In this document: one piece after another, positions 47,782 through 58,211 of the stretch
How positions within the stretch are numbered: position 1 is the first letter of the stretch
How the letters are laid out: every line of letters begins with the position of its first letter
Program-made: the position numbers and the translations under genes
From: Sulfuritalea sp.
GTDB lineage: Bacteria > Pseudomonadota > Gammaproteobacteria > Burkholderiales > Rhodocyclaceae
DNA: 64,000 nt
Direction of reading: 5' to 3'
Assembly: GCF_017302275.1 (NCBI RefSeq)
Contig: NZ_JAFLDR010000008.1
Coordinates: 62,001 to 126,000, forward strand
Notes under the pieces: generated by a model
Database searches by the model: none
What the model saw: only the letters and a program-made list of their open reading frames with translations
What the model was told of the DNA's origin: nothing

Positions 47782-48704
47782 GTATGCCGTAGCCAGACAA
47801 TCTCGGTGCGCCCTGCGTGGCGCCTGATCATGCAGACGAGTTCGATGGATGAATCCTTGTATTTGGCGGCCACATTCGCCTGAAAGTATTGACTGGCCGT
47901 CGTCAACAGCCCTTCCCGCGTATCGAAAGAGGATTTTTTAAGAGTACCACGGAAGTCCGCGAGGTCCCGGAACGGCAGGCGCTCCCGCCTGCTGGTCACC
48001 GCATCAAGATCGCTGTCCGAGTATGTTTGCTGCAAAGCCGCCAGCACCTCGCGCGGTGCAGTATTGACGTTGATGGCGGAGAATTCAGGCAACGCGGTAA
48101 CGAAGGGACGAAGTTTCTCGATGACATCGGGCGAAAATCCTCGTACCAGACGCAATTCATCCACGTGGGACAACATGGCGTTTGCTGCGCGATACGGTGA
48201 ACGCAGCGACAGATAGAAGTCATCCTCGGCTCCCCCCGTCGCGGATGACTCGCCATCGCTATCCATCCAGTCTTGAAGCGCGAACGCAAGTTCGCCCGGC
48301 AAACCGAGACTCTCCAGCAATCGTTGCATGATTTCGAACTGGTAAGGATCGGCCTTCCCGTTTCGCACAAGGTTGTTCAGATTCCATCGCCCTTGCTGGT
48401 CATCGAGAAAGCCGCCAAGCTCTCCTTCATCGATCGGTATCAAGGGAATTTTTTGTGTCCAAGATTCGCCCAGATGATCGATCGCGCTCGTGCGCGCGTC
48501 CTCGGCGAGGATTGCCTGCGCCCAATCGGTGCCACTGCGTGCCAGGCCGATCAATACGGCTTTCTCGCGTTGCATGCCAATATCCGCGATCCAGAGTTCC
48601 TGCCGCCAGAGGATCGACGATGCCAATGTTGCAACGATCGCGACGACCAGCAAGGCAAGGATCAACGCGGAGCCGGATTGCCTTGGTGCCATCGGCGTCA
48701 TCAT
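47778..48704 (-). CDS. gspK: Type II secretion system minor pseudopilin K
   Basis: A 308-residue large minor pseudopilin. Prepilin-type start RQSGSALILALLVVAIVATL, then a big alpha-domain with FSAINVNTAPREVLAAL (helix-hairpin-helix-like) and GFSPDVIEKLRP. It caps the pseudopilus with GspI and GspJ. Confidence 0.88.
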   Translation of the reverse strand: MMTPMAPRQSGSALILALLVVAIVATLASSILWRQELWIADIGMQREKAVLIGLARSGTDWAQAILAEDARTSAIDHLGESWTQKIPLIPIDEGELGGFLDDQQGRWNLNNLVRNGKADPYQFEIMQRLLESLGLPGELAFALQDWMDSDGESSATGGAEDDFYLSLRSPYRAANAMLSHVDELRLVRGFSPDVIEKLRPFVTALPEFSAINVNTAPREVLAALQQTYSDSDLDAVTSRRERLPFRDLADFRGTLKKSSFDTREGLLTTASQYFQANVAAKYKDSSIELVCMIRRHAGRTEIVWLRHT

Positions 48705-49267
48705 CGCACTGCAAACAATCGACTGATGTGCATGCCATCGTCCATTGTCACCTCAACCCGAATCGCAAACGGGATCTCGGAGCCATCCGCACGGGGTGGC
48801 CATTCCGCAGCCCACCGCCTCGAGGCATCAAGGAAAGTGAAGCGAAGCGAACGAATCGAATGCGCGATTCGGTGCACCTCTGGCACAGTCCCCGGCGCCG
48901 CATCGAAGACCGGCCACAGGCGAAGTTCCACGAAGCCGTCTTTCAAGCGATAGTGGACGTGTCGCAGAACTTGCCTGCCATCGGCAAAGGTTGCGAGCTC
49001 CAGTGATGACGCACCTCCCTTCCATACCGGCTGACGCTCGCCGGATGGCAAGCGAGGACCCCGGTTGGCGATTTGTCCAACATCATCCTGCAGGCGGCGG
49101 AAAAAAAACGAAAGTTCCCTCCAGCGTTCGGCTTCCAGGGATGTTCGATCCCGCGCGCGTAATGTCGAATCAAGCGCCCGGTAGGCCAGCAGTGAAAGCA
49201 AACCCAGGATCGCGAGCGCTACCAGCACCTCGACCAGAGTCAGCCCCCGGGACCGCTTTTCAGACAT
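48701..49267 (-). CDS. gspJ: Type II secretion system minor pseudopilin J
   Basis: 188 residues. Prepilin motif RSRG/LTLVEVLVALAI with Leu rather than Phe at +1 and the conserved Glu at +5. C-terminal part DGMHISRLFAVR. Overlaps gspK by four bases. Confidence 0.9.
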   Translation of the reverse strand: MSEKRSRGLTLVEVLVALAILGLLSLLAYRALDSTLRARDRTSLEAERWRELSFFFRRLQDDVGQIANRGPRLPSGERQPVWKGGASSLELATFADGRQVLRHVHYRLKDGFVELRLWPVFDAAPGTVPEVHRIAHSIRSLRFTFLDASRRWAAEWPPRADGSEIPFAIRVEVTMDDGMHISRLFAVR

Positions 49268-49268
49268 C

Positions 49269-49649
49269 TCAGAAGCCTGGACCCGCTATCGAGGTCACCT
49301 GCCTCGCTAGCACGGTATCCGGATCGGACTTGGCGGAAACGACGATTTCGATTCGGCGAAATCGTGAAAACTGGGTTGGCGCAACAATCTCCCGCCAGCG
49401 GAAACTCTGACCAGCCTGATCGATCACTCCTTCGCGAACCCCTACAGCAGGCCAATACCGCATCGCCCTATGCTCTTCAAGCCGATCCTGAACGATCCAG
49501 TCCGCCAACAATCTCGCCCGGAGTTGCTGCGCAAGGTCGGTGCTTTTGGACGACATGCGTATGGTTGCCGCAATCGCAATTGCGAGAACCATGAATGCGA
49601 CCATGACCTCGATGAGCGTGAATCCCGCTGCTCGACGCCACGAATTCAT
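49269..49649 (-). CDS. gspI: Type II secretion system minor pseudopilin I
   Basis: 126 residues; prepilin motif AAG/FTLIEVMVAFMVLAIA, then helix LADWIVQDRLEEHRAM typical of GspI. Overlaps gspH by four bases. Confidence 0.9.
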   Translation of the reverse strand: MNSWRRAAGFTLIEVMVAFMVLAIAIAATIRMSSKSTDLAQQLRARLLADWIVQDRLEEHRAMRYWPAVGVREGVIDQAGQSFRWREIVAPTQFSRFRRIEIVVSAKSDPDTVLARQVTSIAGPGF

Positions 49650-50137
49650 TTGATTTCACTCGCCCGTACCAATTCGACCCTTCCGAGCAACGTGGAACGC
49701 AGTTCGAACAAAGTACTTTGCTCACCACCCAAGCGAATTCTGAACAATCGAGGGTCCCTACCGGAGAGCACGAGTTCGTAAGGTGGATTCTGCAATGCGC
49801 CTTCGCTCCAGACCGATGTGATCTTGACCTGCGTGTCGAGTTCTCGCCGGGCAATGGTGCGCTCGTTCCCGCCTTCCAGTATCGTCAGCGCATACTGGTC
49901 CGGACCTCCACGCCATACGATGGGAGTACGCGCCAATCGGGAACGATCCAGAGCCGACTCGATGGTCTGCCCCAACCTGTTGCTTTCGTCTTCGACTGCC
50001 ACCACCGGACTGATACCCGCCCGCAAGCTCGCTACAGCACCGATCAAACCGACGATAAGAAGCGCCACCAGAACTTCTACCAGGGTAAATCCGCCATCGG
50101 CGCCCTGACGGCGAGGAAATCCCGGGTCTCGGATCAC
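49646..50137 (-). CDS. gspH: Type II secretion system minor pseudopilin H
   Basis: 163 residues; prepilin motif DGG/FTLVEVLVALLIVGLI and GspH-like C-terminal beta domain (late FRIRLGGEQSTLFELRS). Confidence 0.88.
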   Translation of the reverse strand: MIRDPGFPRRQGADGGFTLVEVLVALLIVGLIGAVASLRAGISPVVAVEDESNRLGQTIESALDRSRLARTPIVWRGGPDQYALTILEGGNERTIARRELDTQVKITSVWSEGALQNPPYELVLSGRDPRLFRIRLGGEQSTLFELRSTLLGRVELVRASEIK

Positions 50138-50146
50138 ATCGTCAGC

Positions 50147-50602
50147 CTATATGGCCCAGGAACCTATGTCGGCATCGGTTTCTTCGCCTCCGGGCGTGCC
50201 ATCGGCTCCATAGCTGAATACGTCGATCTCGCCGCGCACGCCGGGATTGAGATATTGATAGGGTTTGCCCCATGGATCCGCAGGCAAACGTTCGACGTAT
50301 CCGCCGGCTTTCCATCCGTCCGGAACCGGTGGCAGTTCCGGCTTGGCGACCAATGCCGCCAGACCTTGCTCGGCAGTCGGATAACGCTTGTTGTCCAATC
50401 GGTACAGCTTTAGCGCCTGGGACAGCGTTGCGATATCCTGCCTGGCCGCCATGACACGCGCCTCGTCGGGACGGCTCATCACCTTGGGGATTACCAAAGC
50501 CGCCAGCACGCCAAGAATGACAATTACCACCATGATTTCTATGAGCGTGAAACCACTTTGGTTTGCAGGCGCTAGTTCGCGCCCGGGCTGATCATATGAC
50601 AA
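50147..50602 (-). CDS. gspG: Type II secretion system major pseudopilin G
   Basis: About 151 residues. Prepilin motif QSG/FTLIEIMVVIVILGVLAA, then RYPTAEQGLAALVAKP and DPWGKPYQYLNPG with late YGADGTPGGEETDADIGSW, all classic for GspG including the calcium site. The start is uncertain: TTG at 50602 has GGAG 10 bases upstream and overlaps gspF by 11 bases; ATG at 50644 gives 14 more unconserved residues. Confidence 0.92.
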   Translation of the reverse strand: MSYDQPGRELAPANQSGFTLIEIMVVIVILGVLAALVIPKVMSRPDEARVMAARQDIATLSQALKLYRLDNKRYPTAEQGLAALVAKPELPPVPDGWKAGGYVERLPADPWGKPYQYLNPGVRGEIDVFSYGADGTPGGEETDADIGSWAI

Positions 50603-51803
50603 GTTGATTGATCTCCATGATGGGCATGAGGATTGCAAAAACAATCAGGATAACAAGCAAACCCATGGCTACGATAAGCGCGGGCTCGAATACGGCGACC
50701 CCCAGGGCGGTAAAGTGGTCAAGTTCCTTCTGTTGCTGTTCGGCGGCCCGCCGCAGCATCGCCGCCAGAGCACCGCTGGACTCGCCACTGGCGATCAGGT
50801 GAATCATCATCGGAGGAAACACTTTTTCTGTTCCAAGAGATCGAGCGATTGGCGCCCCCTCCCGGATTCTTTCGACAGCTCGTCCAACCGCCTCACTGAT
50901 CCGCAGGTTTCGTAGCGTCCTTCTTGCGGCGGTCAGCGCTTCAAGCAAAGGAACATTGCTGCCGAGAAGGATGGCGAGCGTTGCCGAAAATTTCGCGCTA
51001 TCCGAACTTCTTAACAAATTACCGAGGAGTGGAAGTTCAAGCAGCGCCGCATGCAAGCGAAAACGGGCATTGCGATACTGCATTGCCCGCTGCCAAACAA
51101 GCGGAACGACAACAGCCGCGGCGAGAAGTATCCAGCCGTAATGACGAATCAGGCTGCTGACCGCGATCAGCCCGCGGGTCAACCATGGCAAGGCCTGTTT
51201 GCCATGCGCGAAAACTGCGACAACCGTCGGCACCACGTACACCATCAGGCCGATCACAATGGCCACCGCAACGATGGATACAAGTAGCGGATAGGCCAGC
51301 GCCTGCACTAGTCGCCGACGCGCTTCATAGCGGGCCTCGAGATAGTCTGCGAGGCGTTCAAGTACGGTTCCAAGGTCGCCAGTCTTCTCGCCAGCCTTGA
51401 CCATCGCGATATAAATTTCCGGAAATACGTCGGCAAATCGCTCCAAGCCCGAGGACAGCGGATGGCCGGCCTGAATCTCGGCCCGCACTCCAACCAGAAC
51501 CTCCCGCGCCGAATCGTCATCCACTTGCTCGACGAGTGCATTCAACGTCTCTTCCAGCGACATGCCGGACACAAGCAGAATCGACCACCTTCGCGCCAGC
51601 AGAACCAGCGCGGCATTGCCCATGCGAGCGCCCCGCCATGTTGTGACTGCTTCAAGGGATCGATCGGATGCCGGTGTTACCGTTGCAGGAAACAGGTTTT
51701 GCCCGCGCAACAGCGTGCGCGCGTGGCGACCACTCTCGGCTTCGATGATGCCGCGAAGCTCATGACCGGCGAGATCGGTTGCCGTGTACCTGTAAACAGC
51801 CAT
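50592..51803 (-). CDS. gspF: Type II secretion system inner-membrane platform protein F
   Basis: A 403-residue polytopic protein with two T2SSF domains, each followed by membrane helices (about 170-190, 220-245, 375-400). N-terminal YRYTATDLAGHELRGIIEAE is typical. Interacts with GspE and GspL. Confidence 0.93.
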   Translation of the reverse strand: MAVYRYTATDLAGHELRGIIEAESGRHARTLLRGQNLFPATVTPASDRSLEAVTTWRGARMGNAALVLLARRWSILLVSGMSLEETLNALVEQVDDDSAREVLVGVRAEIQAGHPLSSGLERFADVFPEIYIAMVKAGEKTGDLGTVLERLADYLEARYEARRRLVQALAYPLLVSIVAVAIVIGLMVYVVPTVVAVFAHGKQALPWLTRGLIAVSSLIRHYGWILLAAAVVVPLVWQRAMQYRNARFRLHAALLELPLLGNLLRSSDSAKFSATLAILLGSNVPLLEALTAARRTLRNLRISEAVGRAVERIREGAPIARSLGTEKVFPPMMIHLIASGESSGALAAMLRRAAEQQQKELDHFTALGVAVFEPALIVAMGLLVILIVFAILMPIMEINQLVI

Positions 51804-53278
51804 TATCCCCGGATGACGCGCAGAACTTCTTCAAGCGAGGTTTCGCCCGAGGCGACCCAGCGCCGGGCGTCAGCACGCAATGTATGGAGTTGCCCGGCTA
51901 CGGCTTTCTCGCGAATCACCTGTTCGGCGGCACCATCATGAATGAGCGCTCGAATAGACGGATCGAGCTCGAACACCTCGAAAATGCCCGCCCGCCCGCT
52001 GTAGCCAGTTTGACCGCATTCGATGCAGCCCGATGGACGATATAGAACCTTCGGCATATCCCATTCCGGAAACAACTCGCGTTCACGCGGCCCGGACGGA
52101 TATGCTTCGCGGCAGGTTGGACACAGACGCCGAACCAGCCGCTGCGCCAGAACGCCGCTCAGGCTCGATGCGAGCAAAAACGGCTCGATCCCCATGTCCA
52201 CCAGCCGGGTAACCGCGCTTACAGAATCGTTGGTATGCAGGGTCGCCAGAACGAGGTGTCCCGTCAGGCTCGCCTGAACGGCAATCTGCGCAGTCTCGAT
52301 ATCGCGGATTTCGCCAATCATGATGACATCCGGATCCTGTCGAAGAATGGCCCGCAACGCCTTGGAAAACGTCAGGTCCGTGCGCGGATTGACTTGTATC
52401 TGGCCGATGCCGGCAAGCTCGTACTCGACCGGATCCTCTACCGTCATTATGTTCAATGCCTGCGAATCGAGTCGTCCAATCGCCGCATACAAAGTCGTCG
52501 TTTTCCCGGAGCCGGTAGGACCTGTGACCAGCACGATCCCATGCGGCTGATGCACCAGGCGATCGACTCTCTCGCGGACTGGAAGGTCCATACCAAGCGC
52601 CCCAAGATTCAGCTGCTCCGGATCCTTGTCCAGAAGACGAAGCACCACCCGTTCGCCGTGATTGGTCGGAACCGAGGAAACGCGAATATCTATCGGTCGC
52701 CCGGCAATCCTGATCGTTATCCGGCCATCCTGCGGCACGCGTCGTTCCGCTATGTCGAGATTCGCCATGATCTTGATGCGTGAAACCATCGCGGCATGAA
52801 GCGCCCGACGGGGAGATATGACGTTGCGCAGGGTTCCATCTTGCCGAAATCGGACAACGGACGCCTGCTCGAAGGGCTCGATATGAATGTCCGACGCCTT
52901 TGCCTTTACCGCCTGCGTAAGAATGACGTTGATCATTCGGATGATAGGCGCATCGTTTTGCTCGTCGAGCAAATCGTCGATCTTCGGAAGGTCCTGCAGC
53001 AGTCGGGAAAGATCAAGGTCACCACCAATGTCGTCGGCAACCGACGCGGCAGTTTCAGTAGCGGCACTGTAGATTTCAGCCAACCGCCGATCATATTCGG
53101 CGGAAGTGGCCATGACGATCGTGGTCGGGACAGCAACCATTCTCTTTGCCTCCGCCAACGCCTCGAGCGAGGCTTCGTCCCGCACCAACAACTGCGCTTG
53201 GCCACCCTTGACAGCTAACAGCATGACCCCCTGCGACTTGGCAAACGCATAGGGAAACCTGGCCGGCAGGTCGATCAT
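51803..53278 (-). CDS. gspE: Type II secretion ATPase GspE
   Basis: A 491-residue hexameric ATPase powering pseudopilus assembly. N-terminal domain, then Walker [16 protein letters not shown] (about 250-264), Asp box and Walker [14 protein letters not shown] (about 314-326), His box TLHTNDS and a C-terminal zinc motif CPTC...CIEC (about 391-428). Confidence 0.95.
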   Translation of the reverse strand: MIDLPARFPYAFAKSQGVMLLAVKGGQAQLLVRDEASLEALAEAKRMVAVPTTIVMATSAEYDRRLAEIYSAATETAASVADDIGGDLDLSRLLQDLPKIDDLLDEQNDAPIIRMINVILTQAVKAKASDIHIEPFEQASVVRFRQDGTLRNVISPRRALHAAMVSRIKIMANLDIAERRVPQDGRITIRIAGRPIDIRVSSVPTNHGERVVLRLLDKDPEQLNLGALGMDLPVRERVDRLVHQPHGIVLVTGPTGSGKTTTLYAAIGRLDSQALNIMTVEDPVEYELAGIGQIQVNPRTDLTFSKALRAILRQDPDVIMIGEIRDIETAQIAVQASLTGHLVLATLHTNDSVSAVTRLVDMGIEPFLLASSLSGVLAQRLVRRLCPTCREAYPSGPRERELFPEWDMPKVLYRPSGCIECGQTGYSGRAGIFEVFELDPSIRALIHDGAAEQVIREKAVAGQLHTLRADARRWVASGETSLEEVLRVIRG

Positions 53279-55320
53279 TGGGCCTTTGTCTCTGGGCCGG
53301 CGACTGGCTTCGCTTCCGCACTGGAAGGTACGTTTTGAGCACTCCCGGGCAACTGCGGCGGCGACGCCTCACCAGGCATTTGCCTGTCGCGGACCGCGAC
53401 CCGAGACTGCTCACGCTGCACACGACCATAATGCTGCGATGCGACGTTTTCCGTAGACGCCTCGTCGCGAAGAACCTGCGGTCTCAGGAATACCATGAGG
53501 TTGGTTTTCGTACGCTTCCTGGTTTCATAGCGAAAGAGCGCGCCGAACAGTGGTATGTCACCAAGCACGGGAACCTTTTCTTCCCCTGCGCCGTAGTTGT
53601 CTTCGATAAGCCCTCCGAGAGCTATGATCCCACCGTCCTCAACAAGCACTGTAGAATCAATGGCGCGCTTGTTGGTGACCGGTCCAAGCGAACTGGTTGT
53701 CGAGTTTACCGAGGACACCTCCTGCGAGATCTGCACTTTGACCGTCCCACCTTCGCTAATCTGAGGTTTCACCTTCAGACTCAGTCCGACATCACGACGT
53801 TCTATGGTCTGAAAGGGCGTCGGAGTCAAAGATGATCCGGTTTGGGCATACTGACCAGTGACAAACGGCAGATTCTGCCCTATGACAATCTTTCCCTCTT
53901 CATTGTCCAAAGTGATCAGGTTGGGCGTAGACAAGATGTTCGCATTTGCTTCTGTCTCGAGAAACCGGGCCAGAACCCCAAGACTTCCGGCCTTGGCCAC
54001 ACCAACAGTCAAACCCGCGCCAGCCTTCGCCGAGACGGTGCCATTTATTATCTGCTGAGCCTTGGCGGTTGCAAAGTTGGTCCCCGAAAAGAATGTAGCC
54101 GCCGTCGTCGCAGCACCGGCGAAGCTTTGCCATTGAAACCCCAACTCCGTTGCCCGATCGGCCGATATCTCGACGATCAAAGCCTCAATAAAGACTTGCG
54201 CGCGCCTGCGATCGAGCGCATCGATAACCCTGCGCAAATTGTTGAATACGGGCTCCGGAGCCACAATTATCAACGAATTCGTTGTTGCATCGGCTTGAAT
54301 CGAGCTGCCCTTGACGCCCCCCGCTCCCGATGCGGATACAACGGCGGCGCCACCGGCTCCCCCCCCGACCGCCCCGGAAACCCCCGCTGTCCCAGCATTC
54401 GCCGACGCACTGGCATCACCAGACAAAATTGCGCGCAAAGTCTGGGCAAGCTTGGCTGCCTCGGCGTTCTTCAACGTAATGACATGGATATTTCCCGATA
54501 CCACTGGTGCCTGATCAATTTCATTCAGCAAGCTCCGAATGCGTCCCAGTACGACGCTGGTATCGGTACGCACGACAACGCTATTGCTCTGCAAATCCAC
54601 GACGATAGCGGCGCGCTGCCCAGGATCCGCTGCATTCGCGGCAGAGCCTTCTCCGAATAGCTTGAACAACAAGCTTGCGGCGTCGGAAGCAGCGATATGC
54701 TTAAGCCGAAATACGGCGGTATTGTCGCTGCCACCTTGCTCAATGGTTGCTATTACCTTTTCAAGCCGTTTGATATTGTCGGCGTAGTCGGTAACGACCA
54801 AAGTGTTGTTTGCGGGATAGACGTTTATTACGTTGCTTGCACTGACCAGTGGCCTGAGTATCGGTACGAGTTGTGCTGCGGATTCGCCTCGGATCGCAAA
54901 TACCCTGGTGACAAGCCGATACTCCCCTAAGCCGCTTTGGGTTGTGGTCGGTATGGCATGTGTTTTTGCATCCGCCTCGGGAATGATCTTTGTTACACCC
55001 GTTCCATTCCCCTCAACCACCGTAAAACCCTGCAAACGCAAGGCCGATATCAGTATCGGATAGGCGAGTTCCGGCGCAATCGGGCTCGATGACACCACAT
55101 TGATGGTGCCCTTCACACGGGGGTCCAACACGAAATTTCGTCCTGAAATTATCGAGACTGCTTTCACCACGGACTCTATATCCGTATTGACGAAATTCAG
55201 CGCAATCTTCTCCTTCTCGACCGGCGCGGCACTGAAAGAGAAGGAAGGGAAAGCAAAAAGCAAGACGGCGAGAAACTTCGCGAATCGATTTGTTCCCGCC
55301 ACGGACACTGTGCGTTTCAT
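53275..55320 (-). CDS. gspD: Type II secretion secretin GspD
   Basis: A 681-residue outer-membrane secretin. Signal peptide ([17 protein letters not shown]), N0-N3 domains ([33 protein letters not shown]-type NRLVVTDY region), a Gly/Ala-rich insert around 315-335, then the secretin domain ([35 protein letters not shown]). The last bases overlap gspE by four. Confidence 0.95.
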   Translation of the reverse strand: MKRTVSVAGTNRFAKFLAVLLFAFPSFSFSAAPVEKEKIALNFVNTDIESVVKAVSIISGRNFVLDPRVKGTINVVSSSPIAPELAYPILISALRLQGFTVVEGNGTGVTKIIPEADAKTHAIPTTTQSGLGEYRLVTRVFAIRGESAAQLVPILRPLVSASNVINVYPANNTLVVTDYADNIKRLEKVIATIEQGGSDNTAVFRLKHIAASDAASLLFKLFGEGSAANAADPGQRAAIVVDLQSNSVVVRTDTSVVLGRIRSLLNEIDQAPVVSGNIHVITLKNAEAAKLAQTLRAILSGDASASANAGTAGVSGAVGGGAGGAAVVSASGAGGVKGSSIQADATTNSLIIVAPEPVFNNLRRVIDALDRRRAQVFIEALIVEISADRATELGFQWQSFAGAATTAATFFSGTNFATAKAQQIINGTVSAKAGAGLTVGVAKAGSLGVLARFLETEANANILSTPNLITLDNEEGKIVIGQNLPFVTGQYAQTGSSLTPTPFQTIERRDVGLSLKVKPQISEGGTVKVQISQEVSSVNSTTSSLGPVTNKRAIDSTVLVEDGGIIALGGLIEDNYGAGEEKVPVLGDIPLFGALFRYETRKRTKTNLMVFLRPQVLRDEASTENVASQHYGRVQREQSRVAVRDRQMPGEASPPQLPGSAQNVPSSAEAKPVAGPETKAQ

Positions 55321-55778
55321 TTTTTGTTCGGAAGCCTCAAGTTTATTGTTTGTCCGCGCCGCGTCAGTTCGACGTGATCATGGGCCACCCGCGACAAAAT
55401 GACGTCCGGCACGATTTCTTGTCCTACTCTAGCCGTCACTGCTTTCTTTCCCTCTACAAGAATAACTGCGACCCCGCGCTTGTCATTGCCCGACGAGACA
55501 ATTCCAGCCAGGATCATTTGCCCCGTATCGGATATCACTGACATCGCGCCAACGACTCCGCCCGCCACACCAAAAAGATGCCTCGCCTGAATCTGGTTTG
55601 CGAGTCGATCTGGCATGCCTTCCATAAAAATCGGTGGCGAAGGTAACGGTCGAACTACGAACAACCAGGACCAGTAGGCAATCATCAATGCGACCACGCT
55701 GCCAATCAAGAGCCACGCCAACACCCCACTGATTGCGTCTGGTGACCTTGATTTCTCGACCCTCATTCGCTTTTCCAT
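55317..55778 (-). CDS. gspC: Type II secretion system protein C
   Basis: A 153-residue protein. Cytoplasmic start, one transmembrane helix (VLAWLLIGSVVALMIAYWSW), then the periplasmic HR domain (RHLFGVAGG, then LAGIVSSGNDKRGVAVILV). It is shorter than E. coli GspC and lacks a PDZ domain, as in several betaproteobacteria. First gene of the operon, after a terminator. Confidence 0.85.
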   Translation of the reverse strand: MEKRMRVEKSRSPDAISGVLAWLLIGSVVALMIAYWSWLFVVRPLPSPPIFMEGMPDRLANQIQARHLFGVAGGVVGAMSVISDTGQMILAGIVSSGNDKRGVAVILVEGKKAVTARVGQEIVPDVILSRVAHDHVELTRRGQTINLRLPNKK

Positions 55779-55844
55779 GAATTGCCAGCCCTTGCGTTGA
55801 ATTGTCCGCCATCTCCGAACTCCTTGGTAGCCGGAGATGAAAGC

Positions 55845-55871
55845 AAAAAACCCGCCGAAGCGGGTTTTTTG
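55845..55871. terminator. Intrinsic terminator after the PEP-CTERM gene
   Basis: AAAAAACCCGC, four-base loop, GCGGGTTTTTT: seven or more paired bases flanked by A and T runs, able to work on both strands. Separates the PEP-CTERM gene from gspC. Confidence 0.9.
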
Positions 55872-55888
55872 TTCAGAGCAAATGCCAG

Positions 55889-56617
55889 TTAGGCCGTGGC
55901 AGACTGCTTGCGACGTCGGGCAACGAAACCCATCAGACCCAGACCGGCAAGCAGCATCGCGTAGGTTTCGGGTTCCGGAACCGCATTAACACCGATCACG
56001 AAGTCGTCCCAATCGCCCAAGGTTGCTTGACCGGCGCTGTCGTTGTAGCCGAGAACGTAGGCGTAAGTCTTACCCGCGACAACCATATTGGTACCGATCA
56101 GGCCAATGGAAGTTGTGTCCGACCAGCCAGCAACACCTGCGGGACTCCAAGCAGCATGAAGCACGCGATCATTGTAGGCCCTGTTTACGCCATAGGTATT
56201 GTCACCTTCGAACATGAAGTCGACCGCGCCGGCGCTGGTCATTTGAAGATTAATCGAAGTCACCCCAAGCACGCTTGGAACATACCCGGTAGGGACCCGA
56301 CTAGGGTTGTCGGAGTCATCGTAAAGCGTGGCCCCACCTACGTACAAGCTCTTAAGAACATTGTCGTAGGCAGCTTCCGATCCAAGATAGGTAAACCGCA
56401 ACTCCATTGCAGAGTCGGCCATGAGCGCACCCGTACTAACTAAAGACCCCGAACCACGCGCGGCGACATCCGCCGCTGAAAAAGCGGTGTCGATACCATT
56501 GCCGGGCTTACCAAAAGCTTCAGTGCGGGTCTCCGTGGAAAGAACCGAGAACGACAACCCGGCGTTGGCGGCGCCGGTGGCAGCGAGTAGCGCTGTTGCA
56601 AAAATAATACGTTTCAT
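55889..56617 (-). CDS. PEP-CTERM sorting-domain protein (secreted)
   Basis: A 242-residue protein. Signal peptide (FATALLAATGAANAG), an unremarkable beta-rich body and a C-terminal sorting signal: VPEPETYAMLLAGLGLMG followed by FVARRRKQ. The PEP motif, hydrophobic helix and Arg cluster are what exosortases recognise. GGAGGG precedes ATG 56617. Upstream (56618-56792) has no other gene. Likely a surface or biofilm protein; no enzyme motif seen. Confidence 0.92.
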   Translation of the reverse strand: MKRIIFATALLAATGAANAGLSFSVLSTETRTEAFGKPGNGIDTAFSAADVAARGSGSLVSTGALMADSAMELRFTYLGSEAAYDNVLKSLYVGGATLYDDSDNPSRVPTGYVPSVLGVTSINLQMTSAGAVDFMFEGDNTYGVNRAYNDRVLHAAWSPAGVAGWSDTTSIGLIGTNMVVAGKTYAYVLGYNDSAGQATLGDWDDFVIGVNAVPEPETYAMLLAGLGLMGFVARRRKQSATA

Positions 56618-56792
56618 GTTAGCAACCCTCCATACAGAAATTAACCAACTCGCCAACCTACCCAACGAGCCCTGCCTTACACATCTGGTTAAATTATTGC
56701 ACGGCGTTTTCGCCTCTGCAATGATCCGTTCGGACTAATCGTACCAAGTACCGTGGGTCTCGAAGCGCAAGACCTCACACACCGAATGGAGC

Positions 56793-58211
56793 TCAATAGG
56801 CGCTTGACTGCCCCCGGGCAATTACCAGTATCGTCTTGAAAATAATGTAAATATCCAGGCGCAATGACCAGTTCCGCAGGTAGTCGAGGTCGTATTCGAC
56901 GCGGCCACGCATCTTTTCGACGGTTTCAGTTTCGCCGCGATAGCCGTTTACCTGCGCCCAACCCGTGATACCCGGCCGCACCTTGTGGCGAACCATATAA
57001 CCCTTAATGATCTTGCGATAAAGTTCGTTATGCGCCACCGCATGCGGACGCGGTCCAACTATGCTCATTCGCCCTTGTAACACGTTGAAGAACTGTGGTA
57101 ATTCATCAAGAGAAGTACGCCGCAGAAACGCACCTAGCGGCGTAATGCGGCTGTCCCCTTTTTGCGCCTGGCGGATACTGTCTCCATCCTCGCAAACCGT
57201 CATCGAACGAAACTTGTAAACCAAGATCTCTGCTCCATCAAGGCCGTAGCGGCGCTGTTTAAAGATAACAGGCCCCGGTGAAGTGAGCTTTACCCCGATG
57301 GAAACGGCAACCAGCAATGGCGAAATGATCAGTAAAATGACAATGGCAAGAACTATGTCGCTGATCCTCTTTACCAATCCATCCGCCCCGCGAAATGGGG
57401 TTTCACAAACTGCGACAACCGGCATGCCACAAACCATGTCGATCCGACCTTGGATAAGGTCAGTAACGAAAAAGTCGGGTACGAAATAGATTGAGGCGGT
57501 GGTATCTCGCATGTCATCCAACAGATCCAGTATTCGCGGCTGTGATGCCATCGGTAGCGAAATGTAGATAGTTTGGACGTGCCGAGACTTGATGAAAGGT
57601 GCGAGATCGGCGATTCGTCCCAGCAGCGGAAACATGTCGTCGCCATTAAGCCTATCCATTTTCCTGTCATCGAAAAAACCTAACAAATGGGTAGATCCGT
57701 AAGGGCTTTCCGAGATGCGTCGCGCCAGCGCAAGACCTTGATCGTTCATTCCGACAATCACTGTGGGGCGGGAAGTCCCATCGACTTCCGAAAAAAACGG
57801 TGCCATGAAACGAATAAGCAAATGGGCCACGATCTGTGCAAGCGGGGCCACCCATAGATAGGCAAATACCAGATTCTTCGGGAATATGCGCAGGTACCTG
57901 CTGGCATAGCCTAGTAACATCAGCAACGCGGCAAGCAGAAGCCAACCAAGAACGATATTCCGGGCTGCGCGCCAAAGTGGCTGATCGAGCCTGGCGGACC
58001 CCGGAAAAGTCAATGCAAAAAGTACCACTGACAAGATCAGGTACTGCGGCAGCAACTCACCTTCAAAATAAACAGCGACCATCCAAAGTGACAGTACCAA
58101 CGCCAGAGGCTCAAGAAGAGCCTCGGCAATGTCCAGCAAGTTGTCTCTTCCAATGGTAAGGGTAGACGCGCGTCGAAAACGCGACGCAACGCTTTTCCCG
58201 GACTCAGGCAT
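56793..58211 (-). CDS. epsB: Undecaprenyl-phosphate glucose phosphotransferase (EpsB/WcaJ type)
   Basis: A 472-residue initiating glycosyltransferase of exopolysaccharide synthesis. Four N-terminal membrane helices, a CoA-binding-like domain (TVIVGMNDQGLALARRISE) and the C-terminal bacterial sugar transferase domain (KRISDIVLAIVILLIISPLL, KLTSPGPVIFKQRRYG, LDELPQFFNVLQGRMSIVGPRP). Transfers a sugar-1-phosphate, probably glucose, to undecaprenyl phosphate. Overlaps the upstream regulator gene by eight bases. Confidence 0.93.
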   Translation of the reverse strand: MPESGKSVASRFRRASTLTIGRDNLLDIAEALLEPLALVLSLWMVAVYFEGELLPQYLILSVVLFALTFPGSARLDQPLWRAARNIVLGWLLLAALLMLLGYASRYLRIFPKNLVFAYLWVAPLAQIVAHLLIRFMAPFFSEVDGTSRPTVIVGMNDQGLALARRISESPYGSTHLLGFFDDRKMDRLNGDDMFPLLGRIADLAPFIKSRHVQTIYISLPMASQPRILDLLDDMRDTTASIYFVPDFFVTDLIQGRIDMVCGMPVVAVCETPFRGADGLVKRISDIVLAIVILLIISPLLVAVSIGVKLTSPGPVIFKQRRYGLDGAEILVYKFRSMTVCEDGDSIRQAQKGDSRITPLGAFLRRTSLDELPQFFNVLQGRMSIVGPRPHAVAHNELYRKIIKGYMVRHKVRPGITGWAQVNGYRGETETVEKMRGRVEYDLDYLRNWSLRLDIYIIFKTILVIARGQSSAY

